DNA of 64,000 bases from Cupriavidus yeoncheonensis (GTDB taxonomy: Bacteria; Pseudomonadota; Gammaproteobacteria; Burkholderiales; Burkholderiaceae), in contig NZ_CAJPUY010000004.1 in NCBI RefSeq assembly GCF_905397275.1, positions 124,001 through 188,000 of the forward strand, read 5' to 3'. The translations under genes and the position numbers were made by a program. The notes under the pieces were generated by a model that saw only the letters and a list, made by a program, of their open reading frames with translations, had not been told where the DNA came from and made no database searches. Positions 45,531 through 53,225 of this stretch are shown here, piece by piece (the stretch's first letter is position 1; every line of letters starts with the position of its first letter).

Positions 45531-45559
45531 TGACTAATAATCCAATTCTGGATACTCTG
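45531..45559 (+). promoter_or_regulatory. Promoter of the YheO-like regulator gene
   Basis: TTGACT (45531-45536), a 17-bp spacer and TACTCT (45554-45559). The spacer holds the inverted repeat ATCCA-ATTC-TGGAT (45541-45554). The expected transcription start lies at about 45566, essentially on the ATG at 45565, so the mRNA may be leaderless. Confidence 0.55.
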
Positions 45560-45564
45560 TCCAT

Positions 45565-46194
45565 ATGACGAAACGAACCAAGGAGCAGCAAGCGCTGCTC
45601 GATCAACTCAAGCAAGTGGCGCAGGGCCTCGGCGAGACCCTGGCACCGTTCTGCGAGGTCGTTGTTCACGACCTCCTGGATCCCAAGCACGCCATCCTGG
45701 CGATCCATAACAACCTGTCGAGTCGCCAGCCTGGCGACCCGGCCACGGAACTCGGCCTGGCCCGCATCGCCGATCCGCAATACCAGCAGGTCATCGCCAA
45801 CTATGCGAACCAGTTCGCCGACGGCCGCCAGGCCAAGAGTACGTCGATCGGCATCAAGGATTCCAGCGGGCAATACATCGCGGCCCTGTGCCTGAATGTG
45901 GACCTGACCCTTTTCCGCGGTCTGCAGAGCATGCTGGGGCAGTTTGGGAGCGTTGGCGCTGCCGCGGGTGTTACCGAATCGCTCGACCCGATCAGCGCCG
46001 ACAGTATCAGGGAGCGCATCGACCAGTTTGCGGCGCGGCTCGCGACGACACCCCGGGCACTCAAGGCGACGGAGCGGCGCGCGCTGATTCGCGAGCTCAA
46101 GGAAGCGGGCTGCATGGAAATGCGTCGGGCCATGGAAATCGTCGCAATGCACCTGGGTGTATCGCGAGCAACGGTGTACAGCGATGCCAAGTGA
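45565..46194 (+). CDS. YheO/DauR-like transcriptional regulator (PAS plus HTH)
   Basis: 209 residues. The N-terminal YheO-type PAS domain shows LAPFCEVVVHDLLDPKHAIL and STSIGIKDSSGQYIAALCLN. The C-terminal HTH reads MRRAMEIVAMHLGVSRATVY. The family includes DauR, the repressor of the D-arginine catabolic genes in Pseudomonas. The next gene is an ornithine cyclodeaminase homologue whose start overlaps this stop by 11 bp, so the pair is co-expressed. No Shine-Dalgarno is visible before the ATG. Confidence 0.85.
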   Translation: MTKRTKEQQALLDQLKQVAQGLGETLAPFCEVVVHDLLDPKHAILAIHNNLSSRQPGDPATELGLARIADPQYQQVIANYANQFADGRQAKSTSIGIKDSSGQYIAALCLNVDLTLFRGLQSMLGQFGSVGAAAGVTESLDPISADSIRERIDQFAARLATTPRALKATERRALIRELKEAGCMEMRRAMEIVAMHLGVSRATVYSDAK

Positions 46195-47155
46195 CGCCCG
46201 CCTGCTATTGCTCGACAAGAACCACGTCGAGGCCCTGCTGCTGCCTGACGACGTGCTGCAGGCTGTGCGGGAGGCCTTTCTGCTGCATAGCCAGGGCGAG
46301 GGCCGTGTGTTCCCGGTGGTGCGCGAGCCCCTGGCAACCGGCGGCGTCTTCGGCATCAAGTCCGGCGATGTGCAGGCACAAGGCCTGCTGGGCTTCAAGG
46401 CTGCGGGATTCTGGCCCAACAACCGTCAACTTGGTGGGGAGCCGCACCAGGCCACCATCATGCTGATCGACCCCGCTACCGGGCGGCCCGTCTGCATCCT
46501 GGACGGCAACGCGGTCACGACCATGCGCACCGGCGCCGCGGGTGGCCTGGGGCTGCAGCAACTCGCACGGGCGGACAGTACCCGCTTGTGCCTGTTCGGC
46601 ACCGGTGTCCAGGCGCGCGTGCAACTCAGCTTCGCGCTGCGGTTGTTGCCTGCGCTTGCCAAGGTCCGCTATGTCACGGTGGACGGCAAGCGCGACGCTG
46701 CCTTCGAGGCCGAGTTCGCGCACCATTGCGAGATCTCGCCGGCGCGCGACCGCAATGCCGCCGTGTCGGAGAGCGACATCGTCATCACCGCTACGCCAGG
46801 AGGCGGCGCCTTGTTCGAGCCGCAGTCGGTGCAGCCGGGAACGCACCTGAATTGCGTCGGCGCAGACACGAAAGGGAAGCGCGAACTGCCCCAGGGGCTG
46901 CTGGAGCGGGTGCGCCTGTTCGTCGACGACCAGGAACAGGCACGTCAGATCGGTGAAACCCAGTGGGCGCCCGATACGCCGTGCATCGAACTGGGCGATC
47001 TGCTGACGGACAAGGCGCGTGTGGATCGGCACCCGACCGACATTACTGTATTCGACATGACCGGTCTTGCCCTGCAGGACCTGACCGTCGCACGCCTGCT
47101 CCATCAGCGGGCTGGTGCGGCGGGCATAGGCTCCAGCATTCCGTGGTCGTGGTAA
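46184..47155 (+). CDS. Ornithine cyclodeaminase/mu-crystallin family oxidoreductase
   Basis: 323 residues. The NAD(P)-binding FGTGVQARVQLSFAL and the substrate-domain motif TTMRTGAAGGLG match the OCD/mu-crystallin fold. The family includes ornithine cyclodeaminase, alanine dehydrogenase, ketimine reductases and iminosuccinate reductase. With a DSD1-type enzyme encoded four genes downstream, an imine reductase role is a reasonable guess. It overlaps the regulator gene upstream. Confidence 0.85.
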   Translation: MPSDARLLLLDKNHVEALLLPDDVLQAVREAFLLHSQGEGRVFPVVREPLATGGVFGIKSGDVQAQGLLGFKAAGFWPNNRQLGGEPHQATIMLIDPATGRPVCILDGNAVTTMRTGAAGGLGLQQLARADSTRLCLFGTGVQARVQLSFALRLLPALAKVRYVTVDGKRDAAFEAEFAHHCEISPARDRNAAVSESDIVITATPGGGALFEPQSVQPGTHLNCVGADTKGKRELPQGLLERVRLFVDDQEQARQIGETQWAPDTPCIELGDLLTDKARVDRHPTDITVFDMTGLALQDLTVARLLHQRAGAAGIGSSIPWSW

Positions 47156-47310
47156 CGCTTTAATCGATGTTTGCACTATGTAGGAGCCGCTTACTTTCCA
47201 CGATGTCACCGCAGCCGCTGCGCGGCTTCGGCGCCTTGCCCGCGGCACGCCTTTGATGCGCTTCCGGATGGTCAAGGGCCTCCATTCCTGTTCTGTCCGG
47301 AGTTGGTTTC

Positions 47311-48294
47311 ATGCGTCTCATCCCTGCCCTCACAGCGCTCGCATTGAGCGCTGCCTGTAGCTTCACTTCCGCCGCTCGGGCGGCTGACAACCCGTGGCCC
47401 CAAAAGCCGGTTACCGTCATCGTTGCCTCCGCTGCCGGCGGCTCGGCCGACGTGCTGACCCGCGTTGTGCTGACGCACCTTGCCAGGGAAACCCACGCCA
47501 ACTTTGTGGTCGACAACCGCCCGGGGGCCGCCGGCAACATCGGCATGGCGCAGGTCAAGCGCGCGGCACCGGATGGGTACACGCTGGGCTATGGCAACAT
47601 CAACACCCTCGCCATCAATCCGGCGCTGTTCAGCAAGCTTCCCTATGATGCGCGGCAGGACTTCGTGCCTGTGGGCCGCATGTTCTCGATCTATAACCTG
47701 CTGGTGGTCCGCGCCGATTCCCCGGTCAAGAACGTCACCGAGCTGATTGCACTGGCCAGGAAATCCCCTGGCAAGCTGTCGTATGCCGCGGCCGGCACTG
47801 GCAGCAGCGGCCACATGGGCGGCGAGCTGCTCAAGAAGATGGCCGGGATCGACGTGTTGTTCATTCCCTATAACGGAGACCCGGCGTCCCTGACCGATCT
47901 CGCCGGTGGCCGTCTCGACTACACCATTACGAATGCGTCGGTGGCATGGCCATTAGTCAAGAGCGGGAAGCTGCGCGCACTGGCGATCACCAGCCGCGAG
48001 CGCGTCACGCTGTATCCCAATGTGCCGACGCTCAATGAGTCAGGCCTGAAGGGCTATGAGAACGTCTCGTGGGGGGGGCTTGTGTTTCCCAAGGGCACGC
48101 CGCAGCCGATTGTCGACAAGCTCAGCACGGCGTTGGAAAAAGTGCTGAAGACCGACAGCCTGCGCCAGGACCTGGCTAATGCCAACGCCGTCGCCGCCAC
48201 CGGCACCCGCGCAGATTTCATCCAGTTCATCACCAGCGAACAGAAGAAATGGGCCGACCTGGTCGCAGCCGCGAACATCCCCAAGCAGAACTGA
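47311..48294 (+). CDS. Bug/TctC-family periplasmic solute-binding protein
   Basis: 327 residues. Signal peptide (MRLIPALTALALSAACSFTSAARA), then the Bug signatures WPQKPVTVIVASAAGGSADVL, VDNRPGAAGNIG and the PYNGDPASLTDLAGGRLDY region. Bug receptors bind carboxylates, amides and amino-acid-like ligands for tripartite transporters or for sensing. No TctAB permease gene is next to it. GGAG precedes the ATG. The placement suggests it captures the substrate of the surrounding catabolic genes. Confidence 0.9.
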   Translation: MRLIPALTALALSAACSFTSAARAADNPWPQKPVTVIVASAAGGSADVLTRVVLTHLARETHANFVVDNRPGAAGNIGMAQVKRAAPDGYTLGYGNINTLAINPALFSKLPYDARQDFVPVGRMFSIYNLLVVRADSPVKNVTELIALARKSPGKLSYAAAGTGSSGHMGGELLKKMAGIDVLFIPYNGDPASLTDLAGGRLDYTITNASVAWPLVKSGKLRALAITSRERVTLYPNVPTLNESGLKGYENVSWGGLVFPKGTPQPIVDKLSTALEKVLKTDSLRQDLANANAVAATGTRADFIQFITSEQKKWADLVAAANIPKQN

Positions 48295-48308
48295 GCTTTC
48301 CGCCGACC

Positions 48309-49865
48309 ATGTCCAATCCACGCATCGCGATTCTCGGCTTTGCCATTGAATCGAACCGTTTCGCCCCAGTGTCCACGCGCGCCGACTTCGTATCGCGGGC
48401 TTATCTTGCCGGCAACGCGCTGCTGTCGGATGCCCGCGCCCCGGCACCGGCCATGACACCGGAGATCCCCGCCTTTGTCCGCCGCATGGATGCCGGCGGG
48501 CCGTGGCAGCCCGTCCCGATCCTGTTCGCCAATGCAGAGTCGGGCGGCGCGGTCGACCACGCCTTCTTCATGGAGACGCTCGCCATCTTTGAACGGGGAT
48601 TGCGCGCCGCGCTGCCGCTCGATGCGGTCTATATCTGCGAGCACGGTGCCGCCATCACCACCGAAGAGGACGATCCCGATGGTCTGGTCTTCGAAATGGT
48701 GCGCTCCATCGTGGGGCCGTCGGTGCCGATCGTCGCCACCGTCGACCTGCATGCGAATGTGTCGGATCGCATGGTTGACGCGGTGGATACGCTCATTTCC
48801 TATCGCCGCAACCCACATACCGACATGGCCGAACGCGGCACAGACGCGGCTGACATACTGACCGAGTTGATGCAAGGTGCACGGTTTTGCGTCGCCCATG
48901 TGCGCATGCCGGTCTGTGCGCCCCCCACGCAGCTATTGACCGCGCCCGGGACCGGCCCCTACGCCGACATGATCGCGCAAGCGGAAGCCCTGGCCGACCC
49001 GCGCATCGCCAATATTTCGGTGGTGGGCGGCTTCGCCTTCGGCGACACCCCGAAGAACGGCATGACGGTCATCGTCACGACCCGCGGTGATGCCGACCTC
49101 GCCAGGCAGACCGCCCACGATCTCGTGATGCCTGCATGGACTGGCCGCGCCGCGTTCACGCCCGTGTTGACGTCGGTTGACGAGGCGGTCGCGCTGGCCA
49201 AGGCCGCTGGCGAGGATCACGAACTGCCGCCCGTATTGCTTGCCGATGTGGCGGACAACCCCGGCGGCGGCGGGCGCGGCAATACCCCCTTCCTGCTGCA
49301 GGCGTTGTTGCACGCAGGCGTGCGGGATGCCGTGCTCGGTGTGGTCACCGATCCTGAACTCAGCGCGCAGGCCCATGCCCTCGGCGCGGGCGCTGAGTTT
49401 GTTGCCCATTTCAATCGCGGCGAGAGCACCGCATACTCCGAAGCCTTCAGCGCACCCGCCACGGTACTGCGATTGCACGCTGGCCAGGGCGTGGGGCGAC
49501 GGGGACAGCTTGCCGGGTGCAGCTTCAACCTGGGCCCGTCCGCACTGCTGCAGGTGGGAGCCGTGAAGGTGGTGGTGATCACTAATCGCCATCAATGCCA
49601 CGAGCCCGCGTTCTTCGAGATGTTCGGCATCGATATCGCCGCCGCCCGCACGGTGGTGGTGAAATCGCGCGGCCATTTCCGCGCGGCGTTCGACCAGTTC
49701 TTCAGGCCCGAGCAGATTTTCAGCGTCGATGCCCCGGGGCTGACATCGCCAGTGTTGTCCCGCTTCGACTTCAAACGCCTGCCGCGCCCGATGGTCCCGC
49801 TCGATGCCATGACCGACTGGACGCCGCACATCCGGCTGTTGCGCAAGCTCAGCGCGCTCCAGTGA
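48309..49865 (+). CDS. M81-family metallohydrolase (MlrC-like)
   Basis: ATG 48309 gives 518 residues. The MlrC N-terminus IAILGFAIESNRFAP, the metal motifs VDLHANVSDRM and RRNPHTDMAERG, and the C-terminal metal-binding domain are present. MlrC degrades the linear tetrapeptide product of microcystin, but most relatives sit in amino-acid-related catabolic clusters and have unknown substrates. It starts 14 bp after the Bug gene stop and is followed 23 bp later by the DSD1-type gene. Confidence 0.85.
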   Translation: MSNPRIAILGFAIESNRFAPVSTRADFVSRAYLAGNALLSDARAPAPAMTPEIPAFVRRMDAGGPWQPVPILFANAESGGAVDHAFFMETLAIFERGLRAALPLDAVYICEHGAAITTEEDDPDGLVFEMVRSIVGPSVPIVATVDLHANVSDRMVDAVDTLISYRRNPHTDMAERGTDAADILTELMQGARFCVAHVRMPVCAPPTQLLTAPGTGPYADMIAQAEALADPRIANISVVGGFAFGDTPKNGMTVIVTTRGDADLARQTAHDLVMPAWTGRAAFTPVLTSVDEAVALAKAAGEDHELPPVLLADVADNPGGGGRGNTPFLLQALLHAGVRDAVLGVVTDPELSAQAHALGAGAEFVAHFNRGESTAYSEAFSAPATVLRLHAGQGVGRRGQLAGCSFNLGPSALLQVGAVKVVVITNRHQCHEPAFFEMFGIDIAAARTVVVKSRGHFRAAFDQFFRPEQIFSVDAPGLTSPVLSRFDFKRLPRPMVPLDAMTDWTPHIRLLRKLSALQ

Positions 49866-49888
49866 ACCCATTGCCGATCCAGCCAGAC

Positions 49889-51025
49889 ATGTCCACATCC
49901 CTCGACTCCCTTGATACCCCCGCGGCCGTCATCGACCTGGCGCGCATGCAGCGCAACATCGACCGGATGCAGCAGCGCATGAATGCGTTGGGCGTGCGCT
50001 TCCGCCCGCACGTCAAGACTTCCAAATGCACGCCGGTCGTGCGCGCCCAGCTTGATGCCGGTGCGCAAGGCATCACGGTGTCCACGCTGAAGGAAGCCGA
50101 ATACTTCTTTGCGGAAGGCATCACCGACATCGTCTATGCCGTCGGCATGGCGGCGCATCGGTTGCCGCAGGCGCTCGCGTTGCGGCGGCGCGGTTGCGAC
50201 CTGAAAGTGCTGACCGACAGCGTCGCTTCGGCGCAGGCGATTGCAGCGTTCGGCCGCGCTAACGGCGAGGTGTTCGATGTGCTGATCGAAGTCGACACGG
50301 ACGGCCACCGCTCCGGGATCCGGCCCGACGATGCCACGCTGCTGGACGTCGGCCATGCGTTGCACGATGGCGGCATGCGACTGGCGGGCGTGCTGACCCA
50401 CGCCGGCTCGAGCTACGAACTGGATACGCCCGAGGCACTGGCTGCGCTGGCCGAGCAGGAACGCGCCGGGTGCGTGGGCGCCGCCGAGCGCCTGCGCGCC
50501 GCGGGCCTGCCCTGCCCCGTGGTCAGCATCGGCTCCACCCCTACGGCGCTTTCCGCCGCGCATCTCGATGGCGTCACCGAAGTACGCGCCGGCGTCTATG
50601 TGCTCTTCGACCTGGTGATGCATAACGTCGGCGTCTGCACCACCGACGATATCGCGCTGAGCGTGCTGACCACGGTGATCGGCCATCAGGTCGACAAGGG
50701 CTGGGCGATCGTGGACGCGGGCTGGATGGCGATGAGCCGCGATCGCGGCACCCAGAAGCAGCATCGGGATTATGGCTATGGCCAGGTCTGCACCCAGGAC
50801 GGCACGGTGCTCCCCGGGTACGTGCTGAGCCAGGCCAACCAGGAGCACGGGATCGTGTCATGCGAGTCCGCGCCGGCCCTGGATATTGTCGAGCGCTTCC
50901 CTCTCGGCACGCGGCTGCGCATCCTTCCGAACCATGCCTGTGCCACCGGCGCGCAGTTCCCCGAATACCGGGCGCTCTCCGGTGACAACCAGTTGACGAC
51001 CTGGGAGCGTTTCCATGGCTGGTGA
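49889..51025 (+). CDS. DSD1-family PLP enzyme (D-threonine aldolase/D-serine dehydratase-like)
   Basis: ATG 49889 gives 378 residues. The alanine-racemase-like PLP barrel carries the Schiff-base lysine in RPHVKTSKC. The DSD1-type C-terminal metal site HAC is in ILPNHACATGAQF. Family members cleave or dehydrate D-beta-hydroxyamino acids such as D-threonine, D-serine or beta-hydroxyaspartate. Together with the OCD homologue it resembles half of the beta-hydroxyaspartate cycle enzyme set, but the partner dehydratase and transaminase are absent here. Confidence 0.88.
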   Translation: MSTSLDSLDTPAAVIDLARMQRNIDRMQQRMNALGVRFRPHVKTSKCTPVVRAQLDAGAQGITVSTLKEAEYFFAEGITDIVYAVGMAAHRLPQALALRRRGCDLKVLTDSVASAQAIAAFGRANGEVFDVLIEVDTDGHRSGIRPDDATLLDVGHALHDGGMRLAGVLTHAGSSYELDTPEALAALAEQERAGCVGAAERLRAAGLPCPVVSIGSTPTALSAAHLDGVTEVRAGVYVLFDLVMHNVGVCTTDDIALSVLTTVIGHQVDKGWAIVDAGWMAMSRDRGTQKQHRDYGYGQVCTQDGTVLPGYVLSQANQEHGIVSCESAPALDIVERFPLGTRLRILPNHACATGAQFPEYRALSGDNQLTTWERFHGW

Positions 51026-51126
51026 GGCGAGCCAGTACTTACGCATGGGTCTGCCGGAAGCGTGTGGCGTTCTTCTACAATGGCGAGCACGTGTCCACAG
51101 CAGCGGACGTCCAGTGAAGAAGATCC

Positions 51127-52029
51127 ATGCCAGCAGACAAGAAGAAGGGCCCCAGGAATCCCCCGGCCAGCGCGCCGCAGAATGCGCTGAGCGCCATCGT
51201 GACGCGTATCGCCAGCATTCGAGACACGCTGGGTGCCACCGGGCAGCGCATCGTGGATTTCATCGCCAGCCATCCCGAGGAGGTGGTCCATATGTCGGTC
51301 AGCGAAGTGGCCGACCGCACCGGCGCCAGTGAAGGGAGCGTGGTCGGCGTATGCAAGACGCTCGGGGCGACAGGATTTCAGCAGCTGAAGATCGCGCTCG
51401 CGCAGGAAATCGTGCGGCCGGTACAGCTGATCCACGAAGACCTGGAGCCCGGCGACAATGCGGCCACCGTGGTACGCAAGATTTTCCAGAGCAATGTGCA
51501 GACCCTGCACGAGACCCAGTCGACCCTCGATGTCGGCGCGCTGGAGCGCGCGGTCCGCATGCTGAAGAAGGCCAGGCGCATCGAGATCTACGGCATCGGC
51601 AGCGCAGCTCCGATCGCGGAGGATGCGCATTACCGCATGCTCCGTATCGGCCTGAACGCCAAAGCCGTGGTCGACTCGCATGTGCAGGTGATCAGCGCGG
51701 CGCTGACCGGACCGGAGGTCGCGGTATTGACCATTTCCCATTCCGGCAGCACGCACGAGACCGTGACGGCGACGCGGCTGGCCAAGGAAGCCGGCGCGCA
51801 CACGATCTGCATTACCAACTTTGGCAAATCGCCGATCCAGGCCTTTTCCGATGTGGTGCTGCTGACCATGGCTCGGGAAACCCAGTTCCGCACGGAGGCC
51901 ATGACCAGCCGCCTGGCGCAACTGGCGATCATCGATGTGTTGATCGCCTGCCTGTCCCTGACCGATTACGAGCGCGCGGTGAAAACGATTCGCCACACCT
52001 TCGAGATACTGTCGCTCAAACGGTATTGA
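51127..52029 (+). CDS. MurR/RpiR-family transcriptional regulator
   Basis: 300 residues. The N-terminal RpiR HTH (residues about 25-100) contains HPEEVVHMSVSEVADRTGAS then VVGVCKTLGATGFQQLK. The C-terminal SIS domain (IEIYGIGSAAPIAEDAHYRM; VLTISHSGSTHETV) would sense a phosphorylated sugar or amino-acid metabolite. It is 101 bp after the DSD1-type gene and likely controls that cluster. Its 3' end overlaps the convergent HAD gene by 14 bp. Confidence 0.9.
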   Translation: MPADKKKGPRNPPASAPQNALSAIVTRIASIRDTLGATGQRIVDFIASHPEEVVHMSVSEVADRTGASEGSVVGVCKTLGATGFQQLKIALAQEIVRPVQLIHEDLEPGDNAATVVRKIFQSNVQTLHETQSTLDVGALERAVRMLKKARRIEIYGIGSAAPIAEDAHYRMLRIGLNAKAVVDSHVQVISAALTGPEVAVLTISHSGSTHETVTATRLAKEAGAHTICITNFGKSPIQAFSDVVLLTMARETQFRTEAMTSRLAQLAIIDVLIACLSLTDYERAVKTIRHTFEILSLKRY

Positions 52030-52867
52030 TCCTGAAGGGCAGAGCCTGGCGGCCGGAACACCATGTGTTCAGCAGCTGCGCCGGGGTCTGCGCCTCAGCA
52101 CCGGGCTCCGTGCCAAGGAGCAGAAATGACATTCCCAGCGAGACGGCGCCCGCGGCATCGGTCGCCGGATTGTCGCCGATCATCAGCGCCTGCGCCGGAC
52201 CTGCCTGCAAGCGCCGCAGTCCCTCCCTGAATAGCCCGGCAGCAGGCTTGCCGATGATGCACTCAGGCCGCACCTCGGCACAGGCTGTCAGCGCCGCCAG
52301 CAGCGTACCGGTTTCCGGTACACACGTACCATTGTCGCCGGGATGGCTGAGATCGGGATTGGAGACGACCAGCCGGGCGCCGGCGCGCAACGCGTTCACC
52401 GCCAGTGAAAGCTTGCGGTAATCGAAGTGCGGGTCGCGCGCGAGCAGCACCACGTCAGGGTCTTGCTCCACCAGCCGGCAGCCCATCCGCTGCGCATAGC
52501 GGCGTAGTGCGGGGCTGCCCAGCAACAGCACGTGCGCATCGGGAGAGGTGCGCCGCAGCCAGTTCACAGTCATTTCGCCGGCGAGCACCAGCTGCGCCGG
52601 TGCCACCGCCAGGCCCATGCGACGCAGCTTGCGCGACAGGCCCACCGACGTGTCGGTCGAGTTGTTCGACACGATGGCGTAACGGCCCTGCAATGCCTCA
52701 AGCAGTGCGGCCGCACCCGGCAATGCCGCGCCGTTGCGGATCAGCGTGCCGTCGAGGTCGATGATGTAACGCCATGGCGCCGCGCGCCAGGGTGGCAGCC
52801 CGCGCTCCGGAATGCCGACCATTTCGGCCACACGTTGGTCGGAAAGACATTGCCTGGTAATCGCCAT
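52016..52867 (-). CDS. HAD-superfamily phosphatase, NagD-like (subclass IIA)
   Basis: ATG 52867 gives 283 residues. HAD motif I is IIDLDGTLIRNG, motif II ALQGRYAIVSNNSTDTS, and motif IV IGDNPATDAAGAVSLGM. NagD-type enzymes dephosphorylate nucleotides or small phosphoesters. ATG 52900 would add 11 residues. It is convergent with the RpiR gene and divergent from the lipoprotein/phospholipase pair. Confidence 0.85.
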   Translation of the reverse strand: MAITRQCLSDQRVAEMVGIPERGLPPWRAAPWRYIIDLDGTLIRNGAALPGAAALLEALQGRYAIVSNNSTDTSVGLSRKLRRMGLAVAPAQLVLAGEMTVNWLRRTSPDAHVLLLGSPALRRYAQRMGCRLVEQDPDVVLLARDPHFDYRKLSLAVNALRAGARLVVSNPDLSHPGDNGTCVPETGTLLAALTACAEVRPECIIGKPAAGLFREGLRRLQAGPAQALMIGDNPATDAAGAVSLGMSFLLLGTEPGAEAQTPAQLLNTWCSGRQALPFRINTV

Positions 52868-52904
52868 GCATGAACCCCACTCGCGTTGAATTTTTCTCAT
52901 TCTA

Positions 52905-52953
52905 CAATCACATTTGATTGAGCTTTGTTCATTTAATTGTCATGTGGCATGAC
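52905..52953. promoter_or_regulatory. Two palindromes in the HAD/phospholipase intergenic region
   Basis: CAATC-ACATTT-GATTG (52905-52920) and GTCATG-TGG-CATGAC (52939-52953) lie in an AT-rich 130-bp gap between divergent genes. They are candidate operators for either side, with no match to a known box that I can support. Confidence 0.4.
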
Positions 52954-52999
52954 TAGGATTCGTGTTGCTCCACCCCCACCATGCGACACGGAACCCACC

Positions 53000-53179
53000 A
53001 TGAAAACTCTGCGCACAAGCTGTCTGGCTGCCATGGCCGGCGTTGTGATGACCATAGCGCTCGCCGGCTGCGGCGGCGGCGAGGACTCCGCCTCAACGGC
53101 AACGCAAGCGCAGCCGGCATCGGTACAAGCGAATGCAAATGCGAAAAAGCCGGCGGACACGCTGCACTGCGCCCCCTGA
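53000..53179 (+). CDS. Small putative lipoprotein, 59 aa
   Basis: MKTLRTSCLAAMAGVVMTIA followed by the lipobox LAGC near residue 23. The mature part is only about 36 residues, low-complexity and rich in Ala, Gln and Asn, so it has no fold of its own. It lies 46 bp before the phospholipase C gene and is probably co-transcribed. Function unknown. Confidence 0.55.
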   Translation: MKTLRTSCLAAMAGVVMTIALAGCGGGEDSASTATQAQPASVQANANAKKPADTLHCAP

Positions 53180-53225
53180 TACCCCGCCTGCCTCTCCCGT
53201 CGCCCTTCGCCCACAGGTCAGCCAC

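Noticed and set aside
49592..50848. 418-codon minus-strand frame opposite the DSD1-type gene
   Set aside because: It is an antisense shadow. The plus strand has the PLP lysine and metal-site motifs.
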